This document shows, in pieces, positions 9,289 to 18,900 of a stretch of DNA of 64,000 nt (position 1 is the stretch's first letter; each line of letters opens with the position of its first letter). The stretch is from the NCBI GenBank assembly GCA_000514715.1, contig AZWL01000007.1:186001-250000 (forward strand), written 5' to 3'. Under the pieces are notes generated by a model. That model saw nothing but the letters and a program-made list of their open reading frames with translations, had not been told where the DNA came from and ran no database searches. This stretch comes from Streptomyces sp. CNH099 (GTDB lineage: Bacteria > Actinomycetota > Actinomycetes > Streptomycetales > Streptomycetaceae). A program made the position numbers and the translations under genes.

Positions 9289-9506
9289 GGGCGGCCTCCT
9301 GAATACGAGTCTGCAACAGGCTGCACGCCGCGGCAGCCCCCATACAACAAAGTTGACCAGCCGACGCGCCCGCCCGTGGTGCTTTTGCGCAAGGTCCCCG
9401 GTGGAACCCCGTTTTTTCGCGCGCCGCGCGCCGGTCTCACGCGGGGGGCGTCCCCCGTCCCGCCCCACCCGTCGCGCCACGGCCGCCGCGGCTCACCCGT
9501 CCCACC

Positions 9507-10628
9507 TCACGTGTCGAGCACCACGAGGTCGTCCCGGTGCACGACCTCCCGCTCGTACGCCGGGCCCAGCTCCTTGGCCAGCTCGCGGGTGGAGCGCCCG
9601 AGCAGCCGCGGCAGCTCCTCGGCGTCGAAGGCGACGAGCCCGCGGGCGACCGCCCGGCCCGTGCCGTCCCGCAGCTCCACCGGGTCGCCCGCGGTGAACC
9701 TGCCCTCCACCGCCCTGATCCCCGCCGGCAGCAGCGACGTGCGCCGCTCGGTGACGGCCCGTACCGCACCGTCGTCCAGCACCAGCGCCCCCTGCGGGGT
9801 GGAGGCGTGCGCCAGCCACAGCAGCCGGCCGCGGGCGCGCCGGCCGGTGGGGTGGAAGTACGTGCCGGTGATCTTCCCGGCCAGCGCCGCGTCCGCGTGC
9901 ACGGCGGAGGTCAGCACGACGGGCACGCCCTCGCCGGTGGCGATCCGGGCGGCCTCCACCTTGGTCACCATGCCGCCCGTGCCCACCCCGGCCCGCCCCG
10001 CCGGGCCGAGCCGGACGCCTGCCAGCTCGGCGCGGTCGCGCACCTCGGCGATGCGGGCCGCGCCGGGGGCGGCGGGCGGGCCGTTGTAGAGGCCGTCCAC
10101 GTCGGAGAGGAGGACGAGCAGGTCGGCGCGGGCCAGATGGGCGACGAGGGCGGCGAGGCGGTCGTTGTCGCCGAAGCGGATCTCCTCGGTCGCCACGGTG
10201 TCGTTCTCGTTGACGACGGGCACGGCGCCCATGGCGAACAGCTGTTCCAGGGTGCGCTGTGCGTTGCGGTAGTGGGTGCGCCGGCTCATGTCGTCGGTGG
10301 TCAGCAGCACCTGCCCGACGCGCCTGCCGTAGCGGGCGTACGACGCGGTGTAACGGGCCAGCAGCAGCCCCTGCCCGACGCTGGCCGCGGCCTGCTGCCG
10401 GGCCAGGTCGCGGGGCCGCCCGCCGAGGCCGAGCGGCGCCAGCCCGGCGGCGATGGCACCGGAGCTGACCAGCACGATCTCCCGTTCACCGTGCTTGGCG
10501 AGCGCGTCCACCAGCGCGTCGACCCGATCCGCGTCCAGCCCGCCGGCCGCGGTCGTCAGCGAGGACGACCCCACCTTCACGACGACCCTGCGGGCACCCG
10601 CCGCGGCTTCCCGACTCGCCCCTGCCAC
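9507..10628 (-). CDS. proB: Glutamate 5-kinase
   Basis: ProB phosphorylates glutamate as the first, feedback-regulated step of proline synthesis. The 373-aa protein has the amino-acid-kinase fold: VVVKVGSSSL at the N-terminus, VLVSSGAIAAG, and the VNENDTVATEEIRFGDND signature. A C-terminal PUA domain follows from about residue 280 (the region from LVLDDGAVRAV onward). GTG at 10628 was chosen with AGGGG upstream; the open frame beyond it is non-homologous. In this genus obg and proB are neighbours; here a glycerophosphotransferase-like gene lies between them. Confidence 0.94.
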   Translation of the reverse strand: MAGASREAAAGARRVVVKVGSSSLTTAAGGLDADRVDALVDALAKHGEREIVLVSSGAIAAGLAPLGLGGRPRDLARQQAAASVGQGLLLARYTASYARYGRRVGQVLLTTDDMSRRTHYRNAQRTLEQLFAMGAVPVVNENDTVATEEIRFGDNDRLAALVAHLARADLLVLLSDVDGLYNGPPAAPGAARIAEVRDRAELAGVRLGPAGRAGVGTGGMVTKVEAARIATGEGVPVVLTSAVHADAALAGKITGTYFHPTGRRARGRLLWLAHASTPQGALVLDDGAVRAVTERRTSLLPAGIRAVEGRFTAGDPVELRDGTGRAVARGLVAFDAEELPRLLGRSTRELAKELGPAYEREVVHRDDLVVLDT

Positions 10629-10966
10629 CTGTACCCCTGTGCTTTCCCGGCCCGCGGCCCGTCCGTACGGAACTGCGAATCTACGCCACCGCGCGCCGAC
10701 CGGCCGCGCCGTCCCACGGTACGGACACCCCGCGGCCCCCGCCCGCCGGCCCGGTCCGTCGGGCCGCCGTTTGTACCGATCCCACAAACGAAAAGGATGA
10801 CAAGGCCCGTTCCATGTATTTGACCCCGATTAGCGGCCCCTGCCGGGTGGAGAATTGTCTCCTGCCGCGTAGCGGCATACGGTCTGGGGTCAACTCCATA
10901 CGAAACCCGGAACCACGCGGTTCACGGGAACATCCCCCCACGACGTTCCTGCCAGGAGTCAGCACC
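10629..10966. other. Divergent intergenic region, proB / glycerophosphotransferase gene
   Basis: This 338-bp gap must hold the promoters of proB (minus) and the teichoic-type gene (plus). It contains an A-rich patch (ACAAACGAAAAGGATGACAA) and a TTGACC at about 10818, but no convincing -10 at the right spacing. No tRNA or further gene is seen. Confidence 0.5.
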
Positions 10967-13102
10967 GTGCCCTTCGCCGGTATCGCCCCCCGCCGCGCCG
11001 TGCAGATCATGGCGCTGGCCGCGCTGCTCACTGCGTATTGCGCACTGCTCATCGGCGCACTCGTGCCGAACGTGCCGCTGCTCGTCGCCGCGGCGGCCGG
11101 CGGCCTCACCCTCGACCTCTACCTGCAGCACCGGCAGCCCGGGCTGCTCTCCCTGCTCAGCAGGGTCCGCTTCGACGTCATGGTCCGCCAGCTGCTGCGC
11201 GACATGCTCATCCTCTTCGGCCTGCTGCAGATCGACGGCATCGAGCCGCTGAAGGAGCAGTCGCCGCTGACCGTCATGCTGCTGGCGACGTACCTGCTGC
11301 ACTTCGTCATCCAGGGCGTCACGATCATGATGCGCCGGGACCGCACCCTGCCGATCGTCACCCGCAACGTCGACGCCTCCGCGCTGGGCCTCACGCCCGC
11401 GCCCCCGCGGATCCTCGCCCGCCGCTCCGGCCACCGGCTGCTGTACCTCTCCGTGCCGGTGACGGCCGGGCTGCTCACCACCGCCGCCACCACGGACGCG
11501 GTGTGGGGCGTGCTGGGCCTCGCCGTCTCGCTGGCGCTGAGCGGCGGCGGCGCGCTGTATCTGGCGACCTGGCTGCTGCCCGGCAAGCGCACCCCCGACG
11601 ACCAGCGGGTCCGCGAGTGGTTCGCGGACTGGCTCGCGGAGTACCGCCCGACCGTCGGCCTCTACTTCTCCGGCGGCGCCACGTCCGCGTACCAGGCCAA
11701 CATGTGGGTCTCCACGCTGGCGGCCCTCGACGGCCGGCCGCTGATCGTGCTCCGCGAGCGCTTCATGGTGCAGAAGATCACCGCCACCGACGTGCCGATC
11801 GTCTGCCTGCCGAAGGTCGCCGACCTGATGCTGCTGGAGCACTCGACGCTGAAGATGCTGCTGCACCCGGCGAACTCCGGGAAGACCTCGCAGGTGCTGC
11901 GCATCCCCACCATCAAGCACGCCTTCACCAACCACGGCGAGAGCGACAAGCTGTCGAGCTGCAACCCGTACGCCAAGGCGTACGACGAGGTGTGGGTCGC
12001 CGGCCCCGCCGCCCGCGCCCGCTACCAGCTCGCCGACATCGGCGTCGACGACCGCGACGTCGTCGAGGTCGGCCGCCCCCAGCTCGCGCCGGTCCTGCCG
12101 TACTCCGGCCCGCCGCCCGCCGACGGCCCGACCACCGTGCTGTACGCGCCCACCTGGGAGGGCTGGGACGGCAACCCGGGCAACACCTCCGTGGTGCTGG
12201 CCGGCGAGAACATCGTCCGCCGGCTGCTCGCCGACCCCGGGGTGCGGCTGTTGTACAAGCCGCACCCGCTGACCGGCTCGGTCGACCCGCGCGCGGGCGC
12301 GGCCGACAAGCGGATGCAGGCCATGATCGCCGAGGCGAACGCCGCCATGGCCGCCGCGGCGGGCGAGGGCGGTGGCGACGGCGAGAGCGCGGGCGAGGGC
12401 GAGGGCGACGGCCGGGGCGCCGGGCGGCCCGGGCCCGAGGCCGCCGCGGAGCTGGCCCGGGTGCAGGCGGAGCTGGACGCGCTGGCCATCACGTCCTTCC
12501 GCAGCAGCGCCGACGAGGTCGAGCGCATGCTCGTCCAGTCCGCCCCCGAGGCCGGCCGGGCGGAGGCCGTGCAGGCCGCGACCGACGCCTGGGAGGAGGC
12601 GTACTGGGCCTCGCTGCCCGAGCGGGAGCACCAGGTCATCACCGACTCCCGCCCCGGCATCTACGCCTGCTTCAACGTCGCGGACGTGCTGATCAGCGAT
12701 GTCTCCAGCGTCATCTCGGACTACCTGACCAGCGAGAAGCCGTACGCCGTCGCCAACACCAGCGGCCTGACCGAGGAAGCCTTCCGGGCCGAGTTCCCGA
12801 CCGTAAGGGCCGGCACCGTTCTCGGGCCGCAGGCGGAGGAGATCCCCGACCTGCTCCGGGCCGTCCGCGACCCGGAGCACGACACCCTGGCGCAGGCCCG
12901 CACCGAGCTGAAGGAGCACCTGCTCGGGCCCTCGGACCCGCCGTCGCTGGTGCGCTTCAACGACGCCGCGGCGGCGCTGTGCGCCAAGGCGGACGCACGC
13001 GCGGCGCGTATGGAAGCGCGAGGGGAGTCCGATATCCCTTCACAGCGTCGGGACGCGGCCGAGGACAGGGAGCTGGAGCCGGACGAGCCGGCCGGCGTCT
13101 AG
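10967..13102 (+). CDS. CDP-glycerol glycerophosphotransferase-like membrane protein
   Basis: The 711-aa protein begins with about 280 residues carrying several hydrophobic segments, followed by a GT-B-like cytoplasmic domain. The latter has TVLYAPTWEG, LYKPHPLT and DVSSVISDYLTSEKPYAV, characteristic of teichoic-acid glycerophosphotransferases of the TagB/TagF family. A 25-residue Gly/Glu/Asp low-complexity insert sits near residues 464-488. GTG at 10967 follows AGGAG at 10953-10957; upstream in-frame codons have no homology. The enzyme is likely to make a wall glycopolymer, fitting the cell-envelope genes nearby. A codon-like acidic stretch in another frame follows the stop. Confidence 0.83.
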   Translation: MPFAGIAPRRAVQIMALAALLTAYCALLIGALVPNVPLLVAAAAGGLTLDLYLQHRQPGLLSLLSRVRFDVMVRQLLRDMLILFGLLQIDGIEPLKEQSPLTVMLLATYLLHFVIQGVTIMMRRDRTLPIVTRNVDASALGLTPAPPRILARRSGHRLLYLSVPVTAGLLTTAATTDAVWGVLGLAVSLALSGGGALYLATWLLPGKRTPDDQRVREWFADWLAEYRPTVGLYFSGGATSAYQANMWVSTLAALDGRPLIVLRERFMVQKITATDVPIVCLPKVADLMLLEHSTLKMLLHPANSGKTSQVLRIPTIKHAFTNHGESDKLSSCNPYAKAYDEVWVAGPAARARYQLADIGVDDRDVVEVGRPQLAPVLPYSGPPPADGPTTVLYAPTWEGWDGNPGNTSVVLAGENIVRRLLADPGVRLLYKPHPLTGSVDPRAGAADKRMQAMIAEANAAMAAAAGEGGGDGESAGEGEGDGRGAGRPGPEAAAELARVQAELDALAITSFRSSADEVERMLVQSAPEAGRAEAVQAATDAWEEAYWASLPEREHQVITDSRPGIYACFNVADVLISDVSSVISDYLTSEKPYAVANTSGLTEEAFRAEFPTVRAGTVLGPQAEEIPDLLRAVRDPEHDTLAQARTELKEHLLGPSDPPSLVRFNDAAAALCAKADARAARMEARGESDIPSQRRDAAEDRELEPDEPAGV

Positions 13103-13217
13103 GCCGCGTCCCCCCAACGGAGCAGGTGCCGGACCGGGAGGAGACCGAGGACGAGGAGACGGCCGCGAACCCGGCGGCCCTCGACCCGGAGGCGGACCCG
13201 GATCTGGAGACGTGAAC

Positions 13218-13256
13218 GGCGGCGGCCCGCGGGAGCACATCCCGCGGGCCGCCGCC
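13218..13256. terminator. Bidirectional terminator between glycerophosphotransferase gene and obg
   Basis: A perfect 16-bp G+C stem (13218-13233 with 13241-13256) encloses a 7-base loop between convergent genes. No T run follows. Confidence 0.78.
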
Positions 13257-13329
13257 GACGTCGCGCCCGGTCGGACGATCCGGGCCGGGCGATCAGGGTC
13301 GTCTGACCGGGCGCGCGATCAGGACCGCG

Positions 13330-14775
13330 TCACGCGAAGGGGTCGAAGTCCTCGTACTCCTCCTCCGCGCGCTCCGCCTCCCGCTCCCGGCGGCGCTGCG
13401 CGGCCGGCCGCGGGGCGTCGAAGCGGTGGTCCTCGCCGCGGCGGCCCAGCATCTCGGCGCCGGACGCCATGGCGGGCTCCCAGTCGAAGACGACGGCGTC
13501 CTCGCCGGTGCCGATGACGACGTCGTCGCCCGGCTTCGCCCCGGCCTTGCGCAGCCGGTCCTCCACGCCGAGCCGGTTCAGCCGGTCGCCGAGGTAGCCC
13601 ACGGCCTCGTCGTTGCCGAAGTCGGTCTGGCGCACCCAGCGCTCCGGCTTCTCGCCGGTGATACGGAACAGCGCGCCGCCCCCGCCGCCGTCCTCGCGGA
13701 CGACGGTGAAGCCGGTCTCGTCGACGGCCTGCGGACGGATGACGATCCGGGTCGACTCCTGCCGCGGCCGGGCCGCGCGCGCCGCGTCGACGAGGCCGGC
13801 GAGCCCGTACGACAGCTCCTTCAGGCCCGTACGCGCGACCGCCGAGACCTCGTACACCGTGAAGCCGCGCTCCTCCAGGTCCGGGCGCACCATCTCGGCC
13901 AGGTCCCGGCCGTCCGGGATGTCGATCTTGTTGAGGACCACCACGCGCGGCCGGTCCTCCAGGCCGCCGTACGCGCGCAGCTCCTCCTCGATGACGTCGA
14001 GGTCGCTGAGCGGGTCGCGGTCGGACTCCAGCGTCGCGGTGTCCAGGACGTGCACGAGCACCGCGCAGCGCTCGACGTGCCGCAGGAACGCCAGCCCCAG
14101 GCCGCGGCCCTCGCTGGCACCGGGGATGAGGCCGGGGACGTCGGCGACCGTGTACGTCACGGCGCCGGCGGTGACGACGCCGAGGTTGGGCACGAGCGTG
14201 GTGAAGGGATAGTCGGCGATCTTGGGCTTGGCCGCGGACAGAACGCTGATCAGGGACGACTTGCCGGCGCTGGGATAGCCGACGAGCGCCACGTCGGCGA
14301 CGGTCTTCAGCTCCAGCACGACGTCCCGCGCGGCGCCCGGCTCGCCGAGCAGCGCGAAGCCGGGCGCCTTGCGGCGCTGCGAGGCGAGCGCCGCGTTGCC
14401 CAGGCCGCCGCGGCCGCCCTGGGCGGCGACGAAGGTGGTGCCGTGCCCGACGAGGTCGGCGAGCACCTCGCCGTCCCCGGTGCGCACGACCGTACCGTCC
14501 GGCACCGACAGGACGAGGTCCCTGCCGTCGGCGCCCGCGCGGTTGCCGCCCTCGCCCGGCCTGCCGTTGGTGGCCTTGCGGTGGGGGGTGTGGTGGTAGT
14601 CGATCAGGGTGGTGACGTTCTGGTCGACGGTGAGGATGACGTCCCCGCCGCGACCGCCGTTGCCGCCGTCGGGGCCGCCGAGGGGCCGGAACTTCTCGCG
14701 GTGCACGGAGGCGCAGCCGTGTCCCCCGTTGCCCGCGGCCACGTGCAGGGTGACGCGGTCCACGAAGGTGGTCAT
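13330..14775 (-). CDS. obg: Obg/CgtA GTPase
   Basis: Obg is a ribosome-assembly and stress GTPase; in Streptomyces it affects the onset of aerial growth. The 481-aa protein has the Gly-rich Obg fold at residues 1-160 (many GGxGG turns such as [12 protein letters not shown]), the G domain with GYPSAGKSS (P-loop), DVPGLI and NKID, then an OCT domain around 340-430 and a charged C-terminal tail. Length is typical for the actinobacterial form. It follows rpmA and rplU on the same strand, but a strong hairpin lies between, so it probably also has its own promoter in the 306-bp gap. Confidence 0.96.
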   Translation of the reverse strand: MTTFVDRVTLHVAAGNGGHGCASVHREKFRPLGGPDGGNGGRGGDVILTVDQNVTTLIDYHHTPHRKATNGRPGEGGNRAGADGRDLVLSVPDGTVVRTGDGEVLADLVGHGTTFVAAQGGRGGLGNAALASQRRKAPGFALLGEPGAARDVVLELKTVADVALVGYPSAGKSSLISVLSAAKPKIADYPFTTLVPNLGVVTAGAVTYTVADVPGLIPGASEGRGLGLAFLRHVERCAVLVHVLDTATLESDRDPLSDLDVIEEELRAYGGLEDRPRVVVLNKIDIPDGRDLAEMVRPDLEERGFTVYEVSAVARTGLKELSYGLAGLVDAARAARPRQESTRIVIRPQAVDETGFTVVREDGGGGGALFRITGEKPERWVRQTDFGNDEAVGYLGDRLNRLGVEDRLRKAGAKPGDDVVIGTGEDAVVFDWEPAMASGAEMLGRRGEDHRFDAPRPAAQRRREREAERAEEEYEDFDPFA

Positions 14776-15081
14776 CGGTTGCTCCTTGGTACGGAGGGCA
14801 GAAAGCCTCTGTTAGTGTTCGGGCGATCACGCTGGGGAGCGATAGTCAAGCTTGCCGTGAGGCGTGTTCCGGCGGCCGGGCGGGTCGTTGCTGCGCGGGA
14901 AGGGCTCGGGTTACCGGGCCGGTGCACTGCGAACCGCAGCGCGTCGCTTCTTCGGTGGCGCGTTGGAATCCTCCGCGTCCGCGCGGGGGAGGACGTCAAT
15001 CAAACGCGCCGAGGGCGGCCCTGCTCCTCCGCACTCGCCAGACGGAGGAGCGGCGGACCGCCCTCGGCGCTTCGCCTGCCC
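14776..15081. other. Intergenic region between rpmA and obg
   Basis: The 306-bp gap holds the rpmA terminator hairpin (15008-15068) and then about 230 bp that should include the obg promoter. I see no clear -35/-10 pair and no additional gene. Confidence 0.5.
15008..15068 (-). terminator. Two-part hairpin after rpmA
   Basis: An outer 11-bp stem (GCCGAGGGCGG with CCGCCCTCGGC) and an inner 9-bp stem (GCTCCTCCG with CGGAGGAGC) are separated by an internal loop. On the minus strand a GCGTTTGATT stretch follows. It probably ends or attenuates rplU-rpmA transcription. Confidence 0.7.
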
Positions 15082-15339
15082 TTACTCGGCGGCCGGGACG
15101 ATGTTCACGACCTTGCGGCCGCGGCTGGTGCCGAACTGCACCGAGCCGGGGATCAGCGCGAACAGCGTGTCGTCGCCGCCGCGGCCCACGCCCGCGCCCG
15201 GGTGGAACTTGGTGCCGCGCTGCCGGATGATGATCTCACCGGCGCCGACGGCCTGGCCGCCGAAGCGCTTGACGCCGAGCCGCTGGGCGTTGGAGTCGCG
15301 ACCGTTCCGAGTGGACGATGCGCCCTTCTTGTGTGCCAT
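15082..15339 (-). CDS. rpmA: 50S ribosomal protein L27
   Basis: The 85-aa protein is L27, located at the peptidyl-transferase centre. It starts [16 protein letters not shown] and carries [16 protein letters not shown] and [17 protein letters not shown], all family signatures. The short N-terminus shows no cleavable Firmicute-type extension. It lies 13 bases after rplU on the same strand, forming the universal rplU-rpmA operon. Confidence 0.98.
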   Translation of the reverse strand: MAHKKGASSTRNGRDSNAQRLGVKRFGGQAVGAGEIIIRQRGTKFHPGAGVGRGGDDTLFALIPGSVQFGTSRGRKVVNIVPAAE

Positions 15340-15352
15340 CTCTCCTCAGTCC

Positions 15353-15676
15353 TTACTTCGCGGCCGGCGCCGGGATCTCGGTGATCTTCAGCGCGGTGTG
15401 CAGCTGGCGGTGACCGATCCGCTTGCGGTACCCGGTCTTGTTCTTGTACTTCAGGATGTCGATCTTGTCGCCCTTGTGGTGGTCCACGACCTCGGCCTGG
15501 ACCTTCACGCCGTTCAGCACCCAGGGGTCGCTGGTCACGGTCTCGCCGTCGACGACGAGCAGAGCGGAGAGCTCGACGCTGTCGCCGACGCTCTTGCTGG
15601 ACATCCGGTCAACCTCGATGACGTCGCCCACAGAAACCTTCTGCTGGCGGCCGCCGGTGCGCACGATCGCGTACAC
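15353..15676 (-). CDS. rplU: 50S ribosomal protein L21
   Basis: The 107-aa protein begins [18 protein letters not shown] and has the L21 signature [16 protein letters not shown] near its C-terminus. L21 binds 23S rRNA. It is the first gene of the rplU-rpmA pair and is preceded by a good promoter and a structured leader of about 150 nt, which may be the site of autoregulation. Confidence 0.98.
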   Translation of the reverse strand: MYAIVRTGGRQQKVSVGDVIEVDRMSSKSVGDSVELSALLVVDGETVTSDPWVLNGVKVQAEVVDHHKGDKIDILKYKNKTGYRKRIGHRQLHTALKITEIPAPAAK

Positions 15677-15803
15677 GCGCTACAGCTCTCTTTCTCAGTC
15701 GCGACGGGGACCCCTGATGCCAGCCGCCCGGGTGGGGCACATGGTGTCGAGCGGCCTCTCCCGGCGCTCACGAGGAGGTTCCGGGAGGGATGTGCTCAGG
15801 AGC

Positions 15804-15828
15804 CTGGCGTGCCTAGCAGACACGCCAG
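15804..15828 (-). promoter_or_regulatory. 5' leader hairpin of rplU
   Basis: A perfect 8-bp stem (CTGGCGTG with CACGCCAG, 9-base loop) lies just downstream of the predicted rplU start point. A second stem (CTCCCGG/CCGGGAG, about 15752-15785) lies between it and the gene. Ribosomal-protein leaders often mediate autogenous control; that role here is inferred. Confidence 0.5.
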
Positions 15829-15834
15829 CGGTCA

Positions 15835-15864
15835 AGGTTACGGGCCCTCAGACCGCCTGGTCAA
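15835..15864 (-). promoter_or_regulatory. Promoter of rplU-rpmA
   Basis: On the minus strand TTGACC (15859-15864) is followed by an 18-base spacer and TAACCT (15835-15840), a close match to the housekeeping sigma-70 consensus. It would give a leader of about 150 nt before rplU. Confidence 0.65.
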
Positions 15865-15935
15865 ACCGGCCTGCCCGGCCCCCCGCCGCGCCGCGGGCGG
15901 CGGGGCGAGGGGCGTACGGGACGGCCCGGGCGGCG

Positions 15936-18900
15936 TCAGTCCTCCGTGGTCACGGAGACCGAGCGCGGGGAGTCCTGCTCCGCGGCGGCGGTCTTCTTGA
16001 CCGCCTTCTTGACGGCCTTCTTGGCCGTTGTCTTGGCCGTTGTCTTGGTCGCCGTCTTGGCCGTCTTGGCCGTCTTCCCGGCCGTGGACTTGGCCGCCGT
16101 CTTGGGGGCGGTCTTGGCCGTGGACTTCTTGGCGGCGGTCTTCGCCGTCTTCTCGGCCGCGGCCTTCTTCGCCGTGGCCTTCTTGGCGGAGGCGCGCTTG
16201 GCGGCGGTCTTCTTACGGGCCCGGGGCTTGTCGTCGGCCTCGGCTTCGGCACCGGAAGCGGCCCCGGCGGCACCGGCGTCGAGCGCCTCCGCGGCGACCG
16301 GCTCGGGGGCCGGGGCGGGCTCCACGGCGTCCACCGACGCCGGTGCGACCGCCGGCTCCGGCTCTGCGGCCACGGCGGGCGCCGTCTCCGCCCCCGCGTC
16401 CGTACCGGCCGGCCCGGCGTCCACCGGTTCCGCCGCCTTCGGCGAGCCGCCCGGCGACATCGCCTTGCGGGTCACCCGCCGCCGCGCACGGGACGGCCGC
16501 GTCGTCTCCGCGGGCTCGCCGGCCTCCGGCCGCTCCGCCTCGACGGACTCGACGCCCGGCTCCTCCGCGGGGCCGCCGGCCGGCACGGCGGCGGCCTTGG
16601 CGTCCCCGCCCTCCCGGACGTCCCTGGCTTCCCTGGCCTCCTTGCCTTCCTTGGCTTCCTTCGCTTCCTTCGCTTCCTTGCCTTCCTTGCCCTTCTTCTT
16701 GCGCTTGCCGCCGCCCGACCCGGCCGCCGTGGCCTGGTCCATGTGCACGATCACGCCGCGCCCGCTGCAGTGCGCACACGGCTCGGAGAACGACTCCAGC
16801 AGGCCCTGCCCGACCCGCTTGCGGGTCATCTGCACCAGGCCCAGCGACGTCACCTCCGCCACCTGGTGCTTCGTACGGTCGCGGCCCAGGCACTCCAGCA
16901 GCCGGCGCAGCACCAGGTCCCGGTTGGACTCCAGCACCATGTCGATGAAGTCGATCACGATGATGCCGCCGAGGTCCCGCAGCCGCAGCTGCCGCACGAT
17001 CTCCTCGGCCGCCTCCAGGTTGTTCCTGGTGACCGTCTCCTCCAGGTTGCCGCCCTGCCCGGTGAACTTGCCGGTGTTGACGTCGACCACGACCATCGCC
17101 TCGGTCCTGTCGATCACCAGCGAGCCGCCCGACGGCAGCCACACCTTGCGGTCCAGCGCCTTCATCAGCTGCTCGTCGATCCGGTACGTGGCGAAGACGT
17201 CCACGTCCGACGTCCACTTGGACAGCCGCTCGACGAGGTCCGGGGCCACGTGCGAGACGTAGCCGTGGATGGTGTCCCACGCCTTCGCGCCCTCGACGAC
17301 GACCTTCGAGAAGTCCTCGTTGAAGATGTCGCGGACGACGCGGACGGTCATGTCCGGCTCGCCGTACAGCAGCGTGGGCGCGCTGCCGTTCTTCGCCTTC
17401 TTGCGGATGTCCTCCCACTGCTTCTGCAGCCGCTCCACGTCCCGGCGCAGCTCGTCCTCGCTGGCGCCCTCGGCGGCCGTACGGACGATGACGCCGGCGT
17501 CCTCGGGGACGATCTTCTTGAGGATCGTCTTCAGCCGGGCCCGCTCGGTGTCGGGCAGCTTCCGGCTGATGCCGGTCATCGAGCCCTCGGGCACGTACAC
17601 GAGGTAGCGGCCGGGCAGCGAGACCTGGCTCGTCAGGCGGGCGCCCTTGTGGCCGATGGGGTCCTTGGTGACCTGGACGAGGACGGACTGGCCGGACTTC
17701 AGCGCGTGCTCGATGCGGCGGGGGCTGTGGGCGAGGCCGAGGGCCTCGAAGTTGACCTCGCCGGCGTAGAGGACGGCGTTGCGGCCCTTGCCGATGTCGA
17801 CGAACGCGGCCTCCATGGAGGGCAGCACGTTCTGCACCTTGCCGAGGTAGACGTTGCCGACGTACGACGCCGACTGCTCCTTGTTGACGTAGTGCTCGAC
17901 GAGGACGTTGTCCTCCAGCACGCCGATCTGCGTCCGGTCGCCCTGCTGGCGCACCACCATGACGCGCTCCACCGCCTCGCGGCGGGCCAGGAACTCGGCC
18001 TCGGTGATGATCGGCACCCGTCGGCGGCCCTGCTCGCGGCCCTCGCGGCGGCGCTGCTTCTTCGCCTCCAGGCGGGTGGAGCCCTTGATGGACTGCACCT
18101 CGTCGCCGACCTCGGCCTTGGCGCGCGGCTCGCGGACCTTGACGACGGTGCGCTCCGGGTCGTCGGCGGCCTCCTCGGAGCCGTCGGCGCCCTCGGTGCG
18201 GCGGCGCCGGCGGCGCCGCCGGCGGCTGCTGGTGCTGCTGCCGGCGGACGGGGCACCGCCCTTGCCGCGGTCGCCGCGGTCGCCGCCCTCGTCGGCTTCG
18301 GCCTCCTCGGCGTCCGCGTCGGCGGTCGCGGCGCGGGTGTCTTCGGCGCCGCCCTCGGCGGACTCGTCGCGGTCGCCGTCCTCGGCGCCCTCGCCGCGGC
18401 GCCGGCGGCGGCCGCCGCGGCGGCGGCGGCGCCGGCTGCGGTCCTCGCCGTCGTCCTGGTCCTCGGTGTCGCCGGTCTCGCCTTCGGCCGCGGCTTCGGC
18501 CCCGACCTCTGCCTCGGCCTCCGGCGCGGGTCCGGTCTCGTCGGCGAGGTCCTCGACCTCGTCGGCCTCGTCGTCCTCGTCGGGCCCCACGGCCGCCTCG
18601 GCGGCGGCGCGCTGCGGCGTCTGGAACGCGGGCTCGGTGAACACGGGCGCCTGGAACAGCGCGAGCGGCGCGGCCCCGAAGCCCGGCGCGGACTGCCCGG
18701 TGCGCTCGTCGGAGAACTCGCCCGCGGCGGGCGCCTCCTCGGCGGCGGCCGGTCCGGTGTCCGCGGCGGAGGCGGCGGTCTTGCGGGCCCGGCGGCGGGT
18801 ACCGGCGGCGGGCTCGGCGGCGCCGTCGGCGGGGGCGGCCTGCTCGCCGGCGGCCTCGGCGCCGGTGGCGCCGGGTTCGGCGGCGGCGGCGCGGCGGGTC

